From positions 2,563,001 to 2,627,000 of the forward strand of contig NZ_JARRCW010000001.1 in the NCBI RefSeq assembly GCF_031501865.1: 64,000 bases of DNA, in the 5' to 3' direction. The translations under genes and the position numbers were made by a program. This DNA comes from Pseudovibrio sp. M1P-2-3 (GTDB taxonomy: Bacteria; Pseudomonadota; Alphaproteobacteria; Rhizobiales; Stappiaceae). Within the stretch, counting starts at the first letter, position 1, and each line of letters starts with the position of its first letter. The notes beneath the pieces are model-generated. The model was not told the DNA's origin, did not search any database, and saw nothing but the letters and a program-made list of their open reading frames with translations. Shown piece by piece: positions 27,059 to 36,700 of this stretch.

Positions 27059-27145
27059 TCAAGGTCATCTGCATGGTAACTGTTTGTCTTCTACACTTTA
27101 AAGGCTCATATCATTGGTTATACTACGTCACCAAGTAGATCGTTC

Positions 27146-27952
27146 CTACATAAACCGGTCTGCACCGCCGGAGGCTTCAATCGTATCTCCAGTTACGAAG
27201 CCATTGCGATTGGAGCATAGGTAAGCTGCAATAGATGCAATTTCCTCAGGTTTTCCAGGGCGCCCAATCGGAGTAAGTTCCAAAGACACCTGTGAAAGCA
27301 GCTCATCATCGGAAAGATGCGCCAACTCGGGCCTTGATGCACGCACAGCCGGCAACATGTTATGTGCCCAGTTCTCAGTTGCAACAGCGCCAACCCCAAT
27401 TGCATTGACCAAAATTCCATCCTTAGCAACTTCCAATGCAAGTGATTTGGTTAAGTTATTTATGGCAGCACTCAGCACGTGGGAAATCAGGAGCTTCGGG
27501 TTCGGGTAGATCCCGCCAATTGAGGACATATTGATAATACGTCCCCATCCATTTGCTTGCATGATTGGGATCACTGCCTTGCACATTCGTCGCATGGAAG
27601 AGAGTTTCAAAGCAGTCATACCCTCCCAATCCTCTTCCGTAGAACTCATCACACCACCCGCATGGGCTCGCCCAGCGTTGTTTACGAGAATGCCAATACT
27701 ACCAAACTTCTTTAAGGCAAAAGAAACAATCTTATCTGCCGCATCCCGAGCAGTTATGTCGATGGCAAAGCTCTCAACTTGCGCTTGATTTCGGCTTTGT
27801 AACTCGGATTTCGCTTCCTCCAGAGGCTTTGCTCCCCTAGCAACCAAAACAACAGATACACCATTGGCAACAAGCTCCTCGGCAATCGCGAAGCCAATCC
27901 CGCGGCTGCTGCCCGATATTATCGCAGTACGTCCTTTGATTTGCAGGTCCAT
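27146..27952 (-). CDS. Short-chain dehydrogenase/reductase family protein lacking the usual YxxxK pair
   Basis: This 268-residue Rossmann protein starts 'LQIKGRTAIISGSSRGIGFAIAEEL' (SGSSRGIG, 13-20) and has 'LVNNAGRAHAGG' and a normal C-terminal 'VTGDTIEASGGADRFM'. The catalytic Ser is likely in 'INMSSIGG', but the Tyr and Lys normally 13 and 17 residues later are not there: the sequence reads 'LLISHVLSAAINNLTKSLALEV'. The protein may use other residues or be non-catalytic. It stands alone between convergent and co-directional genes. The substrate is unknown. Confidence 0.82.
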   Translation of the reverse strand: MDLQIKGRTAIISGSSRGIGFAIAEELVANGVSVVLVARGAKPLEEAKSELQSRNQAQVESFAIDITARDAADKIVSFALKKFGSIGILVNNAGRAHAGGVMSSTEEDWEGMTALKLSSMRRMCKAVIPIMQANGWGRIINMSSIGGIYPNPKLLISHVLSAAINNLTKSLALEVAKDGILVNAIGVGAVATENWAHNMLPAVRASRPELAHLSDDELLSQVSLELTPIGRPGKPEEIASIAAYLCSNRNGFVTGDTIEASGGADRFM

Positions 27953-28094
27953 GACACTTCAATGCCCTTTTCTATACTTGTTTGCTTTCACTATACCAAT
28001 AGGCCTTTAAATAAGGCCAACAGAAGCGACAGTTTTAGCAAACCAACTCCTACCAGCTAATAATCTAAAGACTTTGAGGGGTTCACTTTGACGC

Positions 28095-28409
28095 TCAAAT
28101 ACGGGCATCAATGGGGTTCAATCTGGTCACCCCAATCGGGCTTTCAAGCAGTGAGCCAATTGCTTTTCGATAGTCACAATAGTGATCACTTTTTTGATGC
28201 TCCACTAGAGCTGCCGCGCTCACATATTTTTCGAGAAGATGATAAGATAGAACTTGCTCATCCTCACCGGTTTCACTGAAAAGGTCATATATTTCATTCC
28301 CACGTTCAGCACGGGATGGAATGATCATTCCATTGAGAACCTTCCCGACAGCTTCTTCCATTCCTTTTTTGGGATAAAAAGACGCAAGTACCAGAACACT
28401 CTTGTTCAC
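28095..28409 (-). CDS. Small ABM-like dimeric alpha/beta-barrel protein
   Basis: This 104-residue protein resembles putative quinol monooxygenases of the YgiN/LsrG type: N-terminal 'VLVLASFYPKKGMEEAVGKVLNGMIIPSRAERGNEIYDLF', then 'QVLSYHLLEKYVSAAALVEHQKSDHYCDY'. Pattern and length fit an ABM domain. The start appears to be GTG at 28409, with GAGG about 10 nt upstream. The function is unknown. The upstream region is shared with the divergent amidase gene (109 bp to its ATG). Confidence 0.68.
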   Translation of the reverse strand: MNKSVLVLASFYPKKGMEEAVGKVLNGMIIPSRAERGNEIYDLFSETGEDEQVLSYHLLEKYVSAAALVEHQKSDHYCDYRKAIGSLLESPIGVTRLNPIDARI

Positions 28410-28517
28410 CTCTGCTTCACCTCAAGACTAACAGTTCAGCCAAATACATTGAAATACAACTTAATAAGGACTAGATAGTATGTAAATAACGTTACGTAAG
28501 AAGCATTGGAGCCAACC

Positions 28518-29528
28518 ATGCCTGCAATTAATCCCCTTCCTGATGCAATGAGTGTTGTTCTGGTGCAATTTTCCCCCAAAGCGGCTACTAACAGTGAAGA
28601 AGTTCAGCAGAATATAGACACCATAAAGGACTATATTGATCGAGCCTGTGCCAGCTTTCCAGGTGTGGATTTAATTGTCTTTCCTGAATACAGCACCCAT
28701 GGCTTCGGTTTTGATCCTTATGCATCCCATCTAAAATTAGCTACCACAATTCCAGGTCCGGAAACTGATAGGTATTCCAAAATCGCTCAGGAAAAAGACG
28801 TTTGGTTATGCGTCTCAATCGTTGAAAAAGCCCATGACCCAGCACTTCAGCCATATAATTCCATGGTAATTATCAATAGTGGCGGAGAAGTCGTTCTGAC
28901 ATACAGAAAGATGTTCCCATGGTGCCCCAAAGAGCCTTGGACGCCCGGTGAAACAATGAACGTGTGTGATGGCCCTAAAGGCTCGAAACTAGCCATCGCC
29001 ATATGCTCAGATTTTGATTATCCAGAAATCGCACGGGAAGCCGCTTGGAAAGGTGCTAACGTAATTATACGCACGGCAAAATACATGTATCCTTGGGATC
29101 ATATCTGGGGCATTACCAACCAAGTTCGCGCCTATGAAAATCAAAGTTATGTGGTTGCAGTAAATCACACTGGAGAAGACCACTCCTACTCATATTTTGG
29201 CGGCTCAATGGCCTGCGATTTTGACGGCAACATAATATGCCAGCTCGGAGAAGCTGAGGGCATGACCAAAGCAGACCTATACCCCGCCCTTGTCGAAGAG
29301 GCCAGAGACAAGAGGCTATCCAACAACTACTTATATCAGCTCAAACATCGCGGTTATACAGGCGTTCCACCCGATGGGGTTAAGACCAACCCCTTTACAA
29401 TCTATAGAGATTGGGACCAAATTCCTGACCGCTGGCATCGCAATCCAAGTCACACAGCCGAAGAAATAGCCGAACAAGGGCGGCAAAGCCTTTCTTGCTC
29501 CAGCAGTGTGCCCCCCGCCGCCGAATGA
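28518..29528 (+). CDS. Aliphatic amidase / formamidase-like nitrilase-superfamily hydrolase
   Basis: The protein has 336 residues. It has the complete nitrilase-superfamily catalytic set: Glu57 in 'VFPEYST', Lys131 in 'YRKMFPW' and Cys163 in 'AICSDFDYPE'. The 'KMFPWCPKEPWTPGE' stretch is close to that of AmiE/AmiF enzymes, which hydrolyse short amides or formamide to ammonia. It is cytosolic, with no signal peptide. I use the ATG at 28518, with GGAG 6 nt upstream. An in-frame TTG at 28506 overlaps that site. A strong terminator follows. With the urea carboxylase 4 kb away, it hints at amide nitrogen use. Confidence 0.87.
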   Translation: MPAINPLPDAMSVVLVQFSPKAATNSEEVQQNIDTIKDYIDRACASFPGVDLIVFPEYSTHGFGFDPYASHLKLATTIPGPETDRYSKIAQEKDVWLCVSIVEKAHDPALQPYNSMVIINSGGEVVLTYRKMFPWCPKEPWTPGETMNVCDGPKGSKLAIAICSDFDYPEIAREAAWKGANVIIRTAKYMYPWDHIWGITNQVRAYENQSYVVAVNHTGEDHSYSYFGGSMACDFDGNIICQLGEAEGMTKADLYPALVEEARDKRLSNNYLYQLKHRGYTGVPPDGVKTNPFTIYRDWDQIPDRWHRNPSHTAEEIAEQGRQSLSCSSSVPPAAE

Positions 29529-29568
29529 TGGGTACAGGCTAGGTCAACGTTATTTTCTCGGGACTTAA

Positions 29569-29635
29569 CAACTAAGGCGGTGAGTGTTTCAATAGAAGCA
29601 CTCACCGCCTTAGTTGTTTGTATGCACCTTTTTTG
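29569..29635. terminator. Strong bidirectional terminator with an 18-bp perfect stem
   Basis: CAACTAAGGCGGTGAGTG (29569-29586) pairs perfectly with its reverse complement at 29599-29616 around a 12-nt loop. A TTTTTT run lies at about 29629-29634 on the plus strand. It lies between the amidase and the convergent kinase gene and probably serves both. Confidence 0.8.
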
Positions 29636-29693
29636 TCCAAAAGCCAACATCCACTTTTCGAAGTGGCTGCTGTAAAACAGGCCCCTATGAAAT

Positions 29694-32423
29694 CTAGTGA
29701 AGTGTTCCAGACAACCCTTTGGAAGATCCCTCCTCCGGAGGCTGGAGAGCCACATGCACTTCTTCTTCCAGTACTTTATTTATAGCTAATAGCAATTCTG
29801 GGAGCTTTATAGGCTTTGATATGCAATAGTCGACACCCGCCTCCACAAATTCTTGCTTATGTATGTTCATTGCATCTGCTGTGCAGCCAACTACCGGTAG
29901 GCGATCCGATGTATAACCCAGTTTCCGTAGCTGCCGCACAGCCTCCATCCCGTCCATTTCCGGCATCCGACGATCCATTATGACAACATCATAGTGATTT
30001 GACTGAACTGACTCTATTGCCTGTCTTCCATTCTCAACCATCGTAATTTTGTGGTGGAAGGGTTTTAGTAGTTCTTTTAGGACCTGCTGAATTACAAAGT
30101 TGTCTTCAGCAATCAAAACGTCCAATGTCCGACGGTTAAAGAATTTTGTTTTCCCTTTAGGGTCTTTACTTTTTTGGAAATTCTTCGATACATCGGCATA
30201 CTTGAGTGTGAACCAGAACGTAGAACCTTTTCCAAGTTCACTATGTACGCCAATCTCGCCAGACATTAATTCTGCAAGGTTTTTACAAATAGCAAGACCA
30301 AGCCCTGATCCCCCAAATTTGCGCGCGATGGATGAATCAGCCTGCTGAAATCGTTGAAATAAAGTCGCCTGAGTTTCACTATCAATTCCGATCCCCTCAT
30401 CAATAACTTCAACTTTTAATAACTGCTGCTCCAAACGGGCACTCAGTTTAACCTGAACACCCCCTTTACTCGTAAATTTGAGGGCATTTCCCACTAAATT
30501 GTAAATAATTTGCCGAATACGTGCTGGATCACTATTAATTTGTCTTGGTACATCTCCTACAAAGAAGTACTCCAAACTAAGCCTTTTCTCACGGGCAACC
30601 GGCATGAGCATATGGAGTGTTTGATCGACCTCATCCTCCAGACTAAAATCAATAGCCTCGATTTTTAGTTTTCTCGCCTCAATTTTTGAATAATCTAGTA
30701 TGTCATTAAGTAACCGCAGTAGAGTATGACCAGATGAATTAATCATCTTTATTTTATTCTTATCTTCGGTATCTACAATTTCATCAAGTAACACTTCAGA
30801 TAATCCAATTATTCCTGAAATCGGGGTCCTGATTTCATGGCTCATAGTTGCAAGAAATTCTGATTTACTTTTCTCTCCCGCTTCCGCCTTAACTGCCAAA
30901 ACGGTCTGCTTCTCAGCCATTTCCTTTAGTTCTACCGTTTTCTTTTCAAGAGCCTGATACGCAAGATCGAGATCAAGAATTTTCTTCTGTAGTTCATCCT
31001 TACTGCGATTAAGTCGATCTCTGGATTTTATTTGCTCTGTGATATCTGTAACCACACCCACATAGGAAGTCGTAATAGATTCATCTAGAGCGGAAAGGCT
31101 AAACTGCATTGGAAACTTTAGGCCATCTTTCCGCATACCGAGTTCAGGTTCATCCAAATCATCTCTATTTCGCCAATTCCCAAGAACTTTATAGGCATCC
31201 ACCTGCGTATCAGGCATCAAAACAGACAGGTCCATTCCCCTTGCTTCTTCTCGTGAATACCCGAATATCTGTTGGGCGGCCGGATTAAAAATCTCAATTT
31301 TGTTGTTTGATGTGACCGTTAAGATCCCATCCTCTGTACTATCTATGATGTTGTTTACGTACTCCTTTGAGACAGTAGCCTCATTTAAAGATTGAACAAG
31401 ATGATTGAATGAAGTGCCCAGCCTCCCAATCTCATCTGAACCTAGGGAAGGAATACTGGTATCCAGCTTCCCTTCGGCCAAAACCGCGTGGCCGTGCTCC
31501 AGTACTTTAATTCTCTCTACGAGCATCTTCTTTAAGAGAAGTGCTAGTGCAGTAACCACAAGTAGAATACTGAACAAAGTTATAATCAGCGTGACTTGCG
31601 CTTCTTTCTGCAGAGCTTGAAGAACTGTTTGTCTTTCACTTGTAAGCACAAGAGTGAACTTCTTGCTGCCTAGTAAAAATTGGGTGGAGGTTACTAAAAG
31701 CTCGCTACTGTCTGAAGTTGTTCCCGCCCCGTTTAATGATGATACCAGTGAAGTACCACTTCCCTCTTCAATGTAGATCTGGTTGACGGGAAGTCCTAGG
31801 GACTTCAGGCTGGACATTGCCTGTTGAAGGAAGCTCTCAATTTCCTGCTCCCATCTGTAGCTGAGTATGACCCAACCAACTGTACGGCTCCCTACAGATA
31901 CAGGAACATAAAACCACTGAACTAACATATTGTCTTTATTGATGTCATTCTTCAAAGAGCTATAGCCCGGCGGCTCAACAATCACTCCCCTGTCCTGTGT
32001 GTCATCGGCAGAAGGAAGTGGCATACTTTCTCCCAGAAGATATTCATTCCCGACAACTTTTCCATTAGCATCTCTGGTACTTACGGCGAAAACCCCATCA
32101 TCATAACCGACAATCAAAGCATAGGAAAAAAACGGATATATCTTTATTATTTCATTGAGCTGCTGGTTTACTCCCCGACTATTCCCTGTATCCAAAGCAC
32201 GACGAATAACTCGGTTTTTCGAGATCACTTCCGCAATTTGTTCGATAGAGTGAAGCTGATCTTTAAGCCGTTGTACTACAAAGTCAGCCTCCAATTTGTA
32301 AGTCAGCTTTGTTTGCTCCAAAATTCGATCACGAGAGCGCGAATAGGACAACAAACCAATGACAACCATGGATGCAACTATGACCGATGTGGTAAGAAGT
32401 ACAATTTTGGGAACAAGACGCAT
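29694..32423 (-). CDS. Hybrid sensor histidine kinase (HAMP-PAS-HisKA-HATPase-receiver)
   Basis: This is a 909-residue membrane kinase. Helix 1 is at about 7-26, a periplasmic sensor domain at 27-275, helix 2 at 278-298, HAMP at 300-352, PAS at about 355-465, and a coiled coil at about 470-515. HisKA has phospho-His H529 in 'MSHEIRTP', and HATPase has N646, 'DEGIGI' and 'GGSGLGLAI'. A C-terminal receiver has Asp817 ('IMDRRMPEMDG'). The protein ends in a short tail after the receiver. It is encoded 19 bp after a periplasmic binding protein gene, which suggests that the binding protein feeds the periplasmic domain. No DNA-binding response regulator is adjacent, so the output partner is elsewhere. 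Confidence 0.93.
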   Translation of the reverse strand: MRLVPKIVLLTTSVIVASMVVIGLLSYSRSRDRILEQTKLTYKLEADFVVQRLKDQLHSIEQIAEVISKNRVIRRALDTGNSRGVNQQLNEIIKIYPFFSYALIVGYDDGVFAVSTRDANGKVVGNEYLLGESMPLPSADDTQDRGVIVEPPGYSSLKNDINKDNMLVQWFYVPVSVGSRTVGWVILSYRWEQEIESFLQQAMSSLKSLGLPVNQIYIEEGSGTSLVSSLNGAGTTSDSSELLVTSTQFLLGSKKFTLVLTSERQTVLQALQKEAQVTLIITLFSILLVVTALALLLKKMLVERIKVLEHGHAVLAEGKLDTSIPSLGSDEIGRLGTSFNHLVQSLNEATVSKEYVNNIIDSTEDGILTVTSNNKIEIFNPAAQQIFGYSREEARGMDLSVLMPDTQVDAYKVLGNWRNRDDLDEPELGMRKDGLKFPMQFSLSALDESITTSYVGVVTDITEQIKSRDRLNRSKDELQKKILDLDLAYQALEKKTVELKEMAEKQTVLAVKAEAGEKSKSEFLATMSHEIRTPISGIIGLSEVLLDEIVDTEDKNKIKMINSSGHTLLRLLNDILDYSKIEARKLKIEAIDFSLEDEVDQTLHMLMPVAREKRLSLEYFFVGDVPRQINSDPARIRQIIYNLVGNALKFTSKGGVQVKLSARLEQQLLKVEVIDEGIGIDSETQATLFQRFQQADSSIARKFGGSGLGLAICKNLAELMSGEIGVHSELGKGSTFWFTLKYADVSKNFQKSKDPKGKTKFFNRRTLDVLIAEDNFVIQQVLKELLKPFHHKITMVENGRQAIESVQSNHYDVVIMDRRMPEMDGMEAVRQLRKLGYTSDRLPVVGCTADAMNIHKQEFVEAGVDYCISKPIKLPELLLAINKVLEEEVHVALQPPEEGSSKGLSGTLH

Positions 32424-32442
32424 ATCAGTCCACTTCCGGGCT

Positions 32443-33429
32443 TTATTTTCTAGATGAGTTCTGATCGATATAGATCAGGCCATGCAAACTTGGCTCTATT
32501 TGCACATCAAGCTTTTGAATACTATCGCGGTTTAATAGTGTAAGCGGAGGCTCCTGAAGCTGCGATTGCAAGTCAGAAGGCCTGACCCCCTCATTCAAGA
32601 TTGAAACAGCCATATCCCCCGCCATTTTCCCGAGGAAGTAAAAATCCACAACAGGTCCAAAAGTTGAACCGGCTTGAATTCCTGACTTATTTGAACTGAG
32701 AATTGGAACTCCCTCATCCAGCGAAATCTGAATAAGCGCATCTTCTCCCCCACTTTGCATGAGGGTGTCCGTCGTTGTGATAAAGACATCAACATCCGGA
32801 GCTATTTCAGTAGCTTTATTTTTTAACTCACCAACATTGGCAGCTTCAATGTCAACCGCATTTACGCCTTTTCTTTTTAGAAGCCGCACTAAGTTGCTTG
32901 CTTGTATTTTTGAGTTTGGCTCCCCTGTTCTATGAAAGATTGCAGCTTCGCTCGCATCGGGAAGAATTTGGTTCAGTAACTCAACATAATACCGCAGTGG
33001 GACATAGTTACTCGTACCAACTAGATTATTCCCCGAGTAATCGAAAGATTCAATGAGGCCAGAATCTGCTGGATATGTGACAATTGAAAACACAATAGGA
33101 ACCGAGCTCGGAATGACTTCTTTAACAACCGAAGTCCCCGGTGTGGTCAACGAATAGACTAGGTCAATATTGGCGCCATCCAATGCTTCCAATTCCTGAC
33201 GCAGCCTATCACTGTTTGGCCCACTTGTTAGGTTTATGAACTGGACTGTCTGCCCCTCGATCAGCCCTGCCTGAGCAAGCGCATCTTTAAAGCCCTTCAC
33301 ATTGTCAGGATACCCAGACCAACTGGAAACTACGACAGTCTTTTGTTGTTGTCCGTAAGCAACAGTAGATGTCAGTAAAATTGCAACAACTATAAGAATA
33401 AACTTTGGGACCTCAAAAACAATGCGCAA
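32443..33429 (-). CDS. Periplasmic ABC-type substrate-binding protein (ABC_sub_bind, PF04392 type)
   Basis: This 328-residue protein has a signal peptide (about residues 1-26, 'FILIVVAILLTSTVAYGQQQ') and the two-lobed binding fold of the PF04392 family ('VVVSSWSGYPDNVKGFKDALAQAGLIEGQTVQF', 'LDGANIDLVYSLTTPGTSVVK', 'IPIVFSIV'-type motifs). A TTG start at 33429 is supported by GGAGGG 7 nt upstream; no ATG fits. No ABC permease or ATPase is near. It lies directly upstream of the hybrid kinase gene in the same direction. It therefore probably works as the ligand-binding part of a sensory pair rather than of a transporter. Confidence 0.87.
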   Translation of the reverse strand: MRIVFEVPKFILIVVAILLTSTVAYGQQQKTVVVSSWSGYPDNVKGFKDALAQAGLIEGQTVQFINLTSGPNSDRLRQELEALDGANIDLVYSLTTPGTSVVKEVIPSSVPIVFSIVTYPADSGLIESFDYSGNNLVGTSNYVPLRYYVELLNQILPDASEAAIFHRTGEPNSKIQASNLVRLLKRKGVNAVDIEAANVGELKNKATEIAPDVDVFITTTDTLMQSGGEDALIQISLDEGVPILSSNKSGIQAGSTFGPVVDFYFLGKMAGDMAVSILNEGVRPSDLQSQLQEPPLTLLNRDSIQKLDVQIEPSLHGLIYIDQNSSRK

Positions 33430-33737
33430 CGTTCAACCCTCCAGAATAACTGGAAGAAAAGTATTCCGATGCTCTTTAGGAGAAATAAACGCAGATATAT
33501 AAATTACGATTACAACAAGTTAGTTGATAAAATTATGCATAAATATTTATCACAATTGAACTTACAACTGATAATCACGAAACAAATCGTATAATTAAAA
33601 TATAATTCATGTAAAAACACACGAATAATCTATCTATATTTATTATTACTATAGACTGATTTAACATGCCCACGAACCATAACTATGTTTGTATTTGCCA
33701 GTAAAAATATTTACTTCCAGTATGGACAGCTCCAGAT
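33430..33737. other. A/T-rich divergent intergenic region
   Basis: This 308-bp region separates the divergent binding-protein/kinase operon from the urea carboxylase gene and must carry promoters for both. It is very A/T-rich from about 33480 on, with small palindromes such as ATTATGCATAAAT (33531-33543). I saw no site that I can assign to a named regulator, and no gene. Confidence 0.5.
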
Positions 33738-36700
33738 ATGTATAAAAGTATACTAATTGCAAACCGGGGCGAAATCGCAGTACGCATAATTAAAACTCTT
33801 CGTAAACTGGGAATCCACTCTATCGCTGTTTATTCCGAGGTAGATAGGTTCAACTTACATGTGCGAAATGCAGATAGCTCGTATTGTATTGGTGCTGCCC
33901 CCGCTTCCCAAAGCTATCTTAATATGCATTCCTTACTGCATGCGTGCAAAGAGACGGGGGCTCAAGCGGTTTTACCTGGCTATGGCTTTTTAAGCGAGAA
34001 TACGAATTTCGCCCAGCTCCTGAATGAAAATGGAATTAAATTTATCGGCCCTGATCCCGAGCATATCCGAATATGCGGTCAAAAACACCGTGCACGGGAA
34101 ATAGCAAAAAGTCTAGAAATACCAGTCCTGGAGGGATCTGGTCTTCTCCATGACCTGAAGCAAACAACTCTGGCAGCCAGTCAGATTGGCTATCCCGTCA
34201 TGCTCAAATGTACAGCTGGAGGTGGAGGGCATGGACTACGTATTTGCCGGACACCAACCGAGCTAGCCTCCAACTATTCCTCATTACTGGAACTAGGAAA
34301 ACGCAGTTTTGGAGACAGCCGTGTTTTTCTGGAAAAATTTAAGTCGGACCTGCGCCATTTAGAAGTCCAGATTTTCGGAGATGGAAAAGGTAATATCATC
34401 ACTTTTGCCGAGCGGGATTGTTCGCTCCAGCGAAAAAAACAAAAAATCGTTGAAGAGACACCAGCACCAGATTTGCCTTCGCGAGTTCGATCCGCAATAA
34501 AAAAAGCTGCTGCTGATCTTGGGAAGAGCATCAATTACAATTCTATTGGAACAGTTGAATTCCTTTATTCCCCAACAACTAATGAATACTTCTTCATTGA
34601 AATAAATACACGAATTCAAGTTGAACATGGAATTACTGAGGAGCTTTACCGTATTGACCTCATAGAATGGATGATACTGAACTCCCTTGGCGCACCTCTC
34701 CCCTTAAATGAGCTACCTAAGGACCCAGTAGGTAACGTTATCGAGGTGAGAATAAATGCAGAGGATCCTGCTGATCATTTTGCCCCGAGTTCAGGCCAGA
34801 TTTCTGAAACGCATTTTCCAAAAAGTGCGCGCATAGACAGCTGGATAGAAACCGGCACTGTGATCACCCCATACTATGACAGTTTATTGGCCAAGGTTAT
34901 TTGCAGTGGGAAGACGCGAGATACAGCGATTGCCAATATGCTGAAATACCTAGCAAACTGTCGTCTACACGGCCTCGAAACAAACCTTTCCTACCTCAAG
35001 AAAATTCTGGCTTCCAAGAATTTTAAGGCGGCGAATTTCTCCACGCAAACAATAAAGAACTACAAGTTCCACAGTCAGTCGATTGAAGTGATTGAGGCGG
35101 GAACACAGACAACGGTGCAGGAATGGCCTGGGCGTCTGGGCCTATGGAACGTGGGAGTTCCCCCTAGCGGCCCCATGGACAATTTGTCCTTTCGCTTGCT
35201 CAACCAAATACTTGGCAACGATGAAGGAACAGCAGGATTAGAGTGCACTCTAGAGGGCCCAACTCTGCTATTTAGATGTGACTGCATTATCGCCATTGGC
35301 GGTGCCCCTATGAAAGCAATGCTGGATAATACCCCCCTCCTTTTTTGGCAACCCATCTATGTCAATGCTGGCCAACTGCTGAAAATGGGAGGTATTACTG
35401 GACAAGGGCAAAGGACTTATATTGCTTTAAAGGGGGGCCTCGATCTCCCGCGCTATTTGGGGAGTGCCACCTGTTTTCCTCTTGGTAATATTGGTGGTGA
35501 TACGGGTTCACCTTTAGAGGCTGGCACCATCTTAAAATTGGCTAGCCTGAATGCTGATAAAGTAGAGAAAACATGTACTCCCCTCAACTTCGAACTCATA
35601 CCAAAACTGGTAAATAAGTGGGATTTGTTTGTAACTTATGGCCCTCAGGGAGCTCCGGACTATTTTAGCGAAGAAGCAATCAAGTGCTTGTTTAAGTCTT
35701 CCTATGAAGTGCACTACAATAACGCTCGTACTGGAATAAGGCTCATTGGGCCTAAGCCTGAGTGGGCTCGAAAAGACGGAGGAGACGCAGGCCTTCATCC
35801 GTCCAATATTCATGACAACGCCTATGCCGTTGGGGCCGTCAACTTTACCGGAGATTTACCGATCATCCTTGGGCCGGACGGACCCAGCTTAGGAGGCTTT
35901 GTTTGTCCCATTACCGTCATAAAAGCTGACATGTGGAAGCTTGGACAACTCAAGGCAGGAGACAAGGTGTCCTTTCACAGGCTCGACTGTACTCAAGCAA
36001 ATGAGCTCCTACGACAACAAAACCAAGAGATTGAGCTTCTGCAAAAGCAAAGAAAAACAGTAAGCATAGCAAGCACAAATAAGGACCCGTCGCCCATTCT
36101 CAAAGAGTTGGAGGTGTATGGATATATATGGAAGATACGGCTCGCTGGTGATGAAAATATATTGGTCTCCGTTGGGGATAGCTCCCTAGACCTAAACTAT
36201 CGTTTTCAGATCCATATTCTTGAAGAGTGGCTGCGAGTATCCAAGATTCCCGGGATAATTGACTTAGCTCCTGGCGTACGAACTCTCTTGATCCATTTCG
36301 ATTCAACACAGATTAGTACTTCCCAGTTAGTGGATACACTCTCTTGCGCCAACGAGGCTTTCGGTGAAGAAGTCTTTTCGCAAATACCCAGCCGCATCAT
36401 CCATTTACCTATGAGCTGGAATGACACAAGCATTCAGCACTCAATCCGCAAATACGAAGAAGGAGTGAGAGCAAACACTCCTTGGTGTCCCTCAAACATT
36501 GAGTTTATCAGACGAATAAATGGGCTTGTAGATCAAGATGAGGTACAGAACACAGTTCTTGCGGCAACCTATCTCGTGTTGGGGCTCGGTGACGTTTATC
36601 TTGGCTCTCCCCTCTCTGTTCCACTGGACCCACGCCACCGGTTGGTCACAACCAAATATAACCCCGCCCGTATTTCCACCCCCAAGAATGCTGTTGGAAT

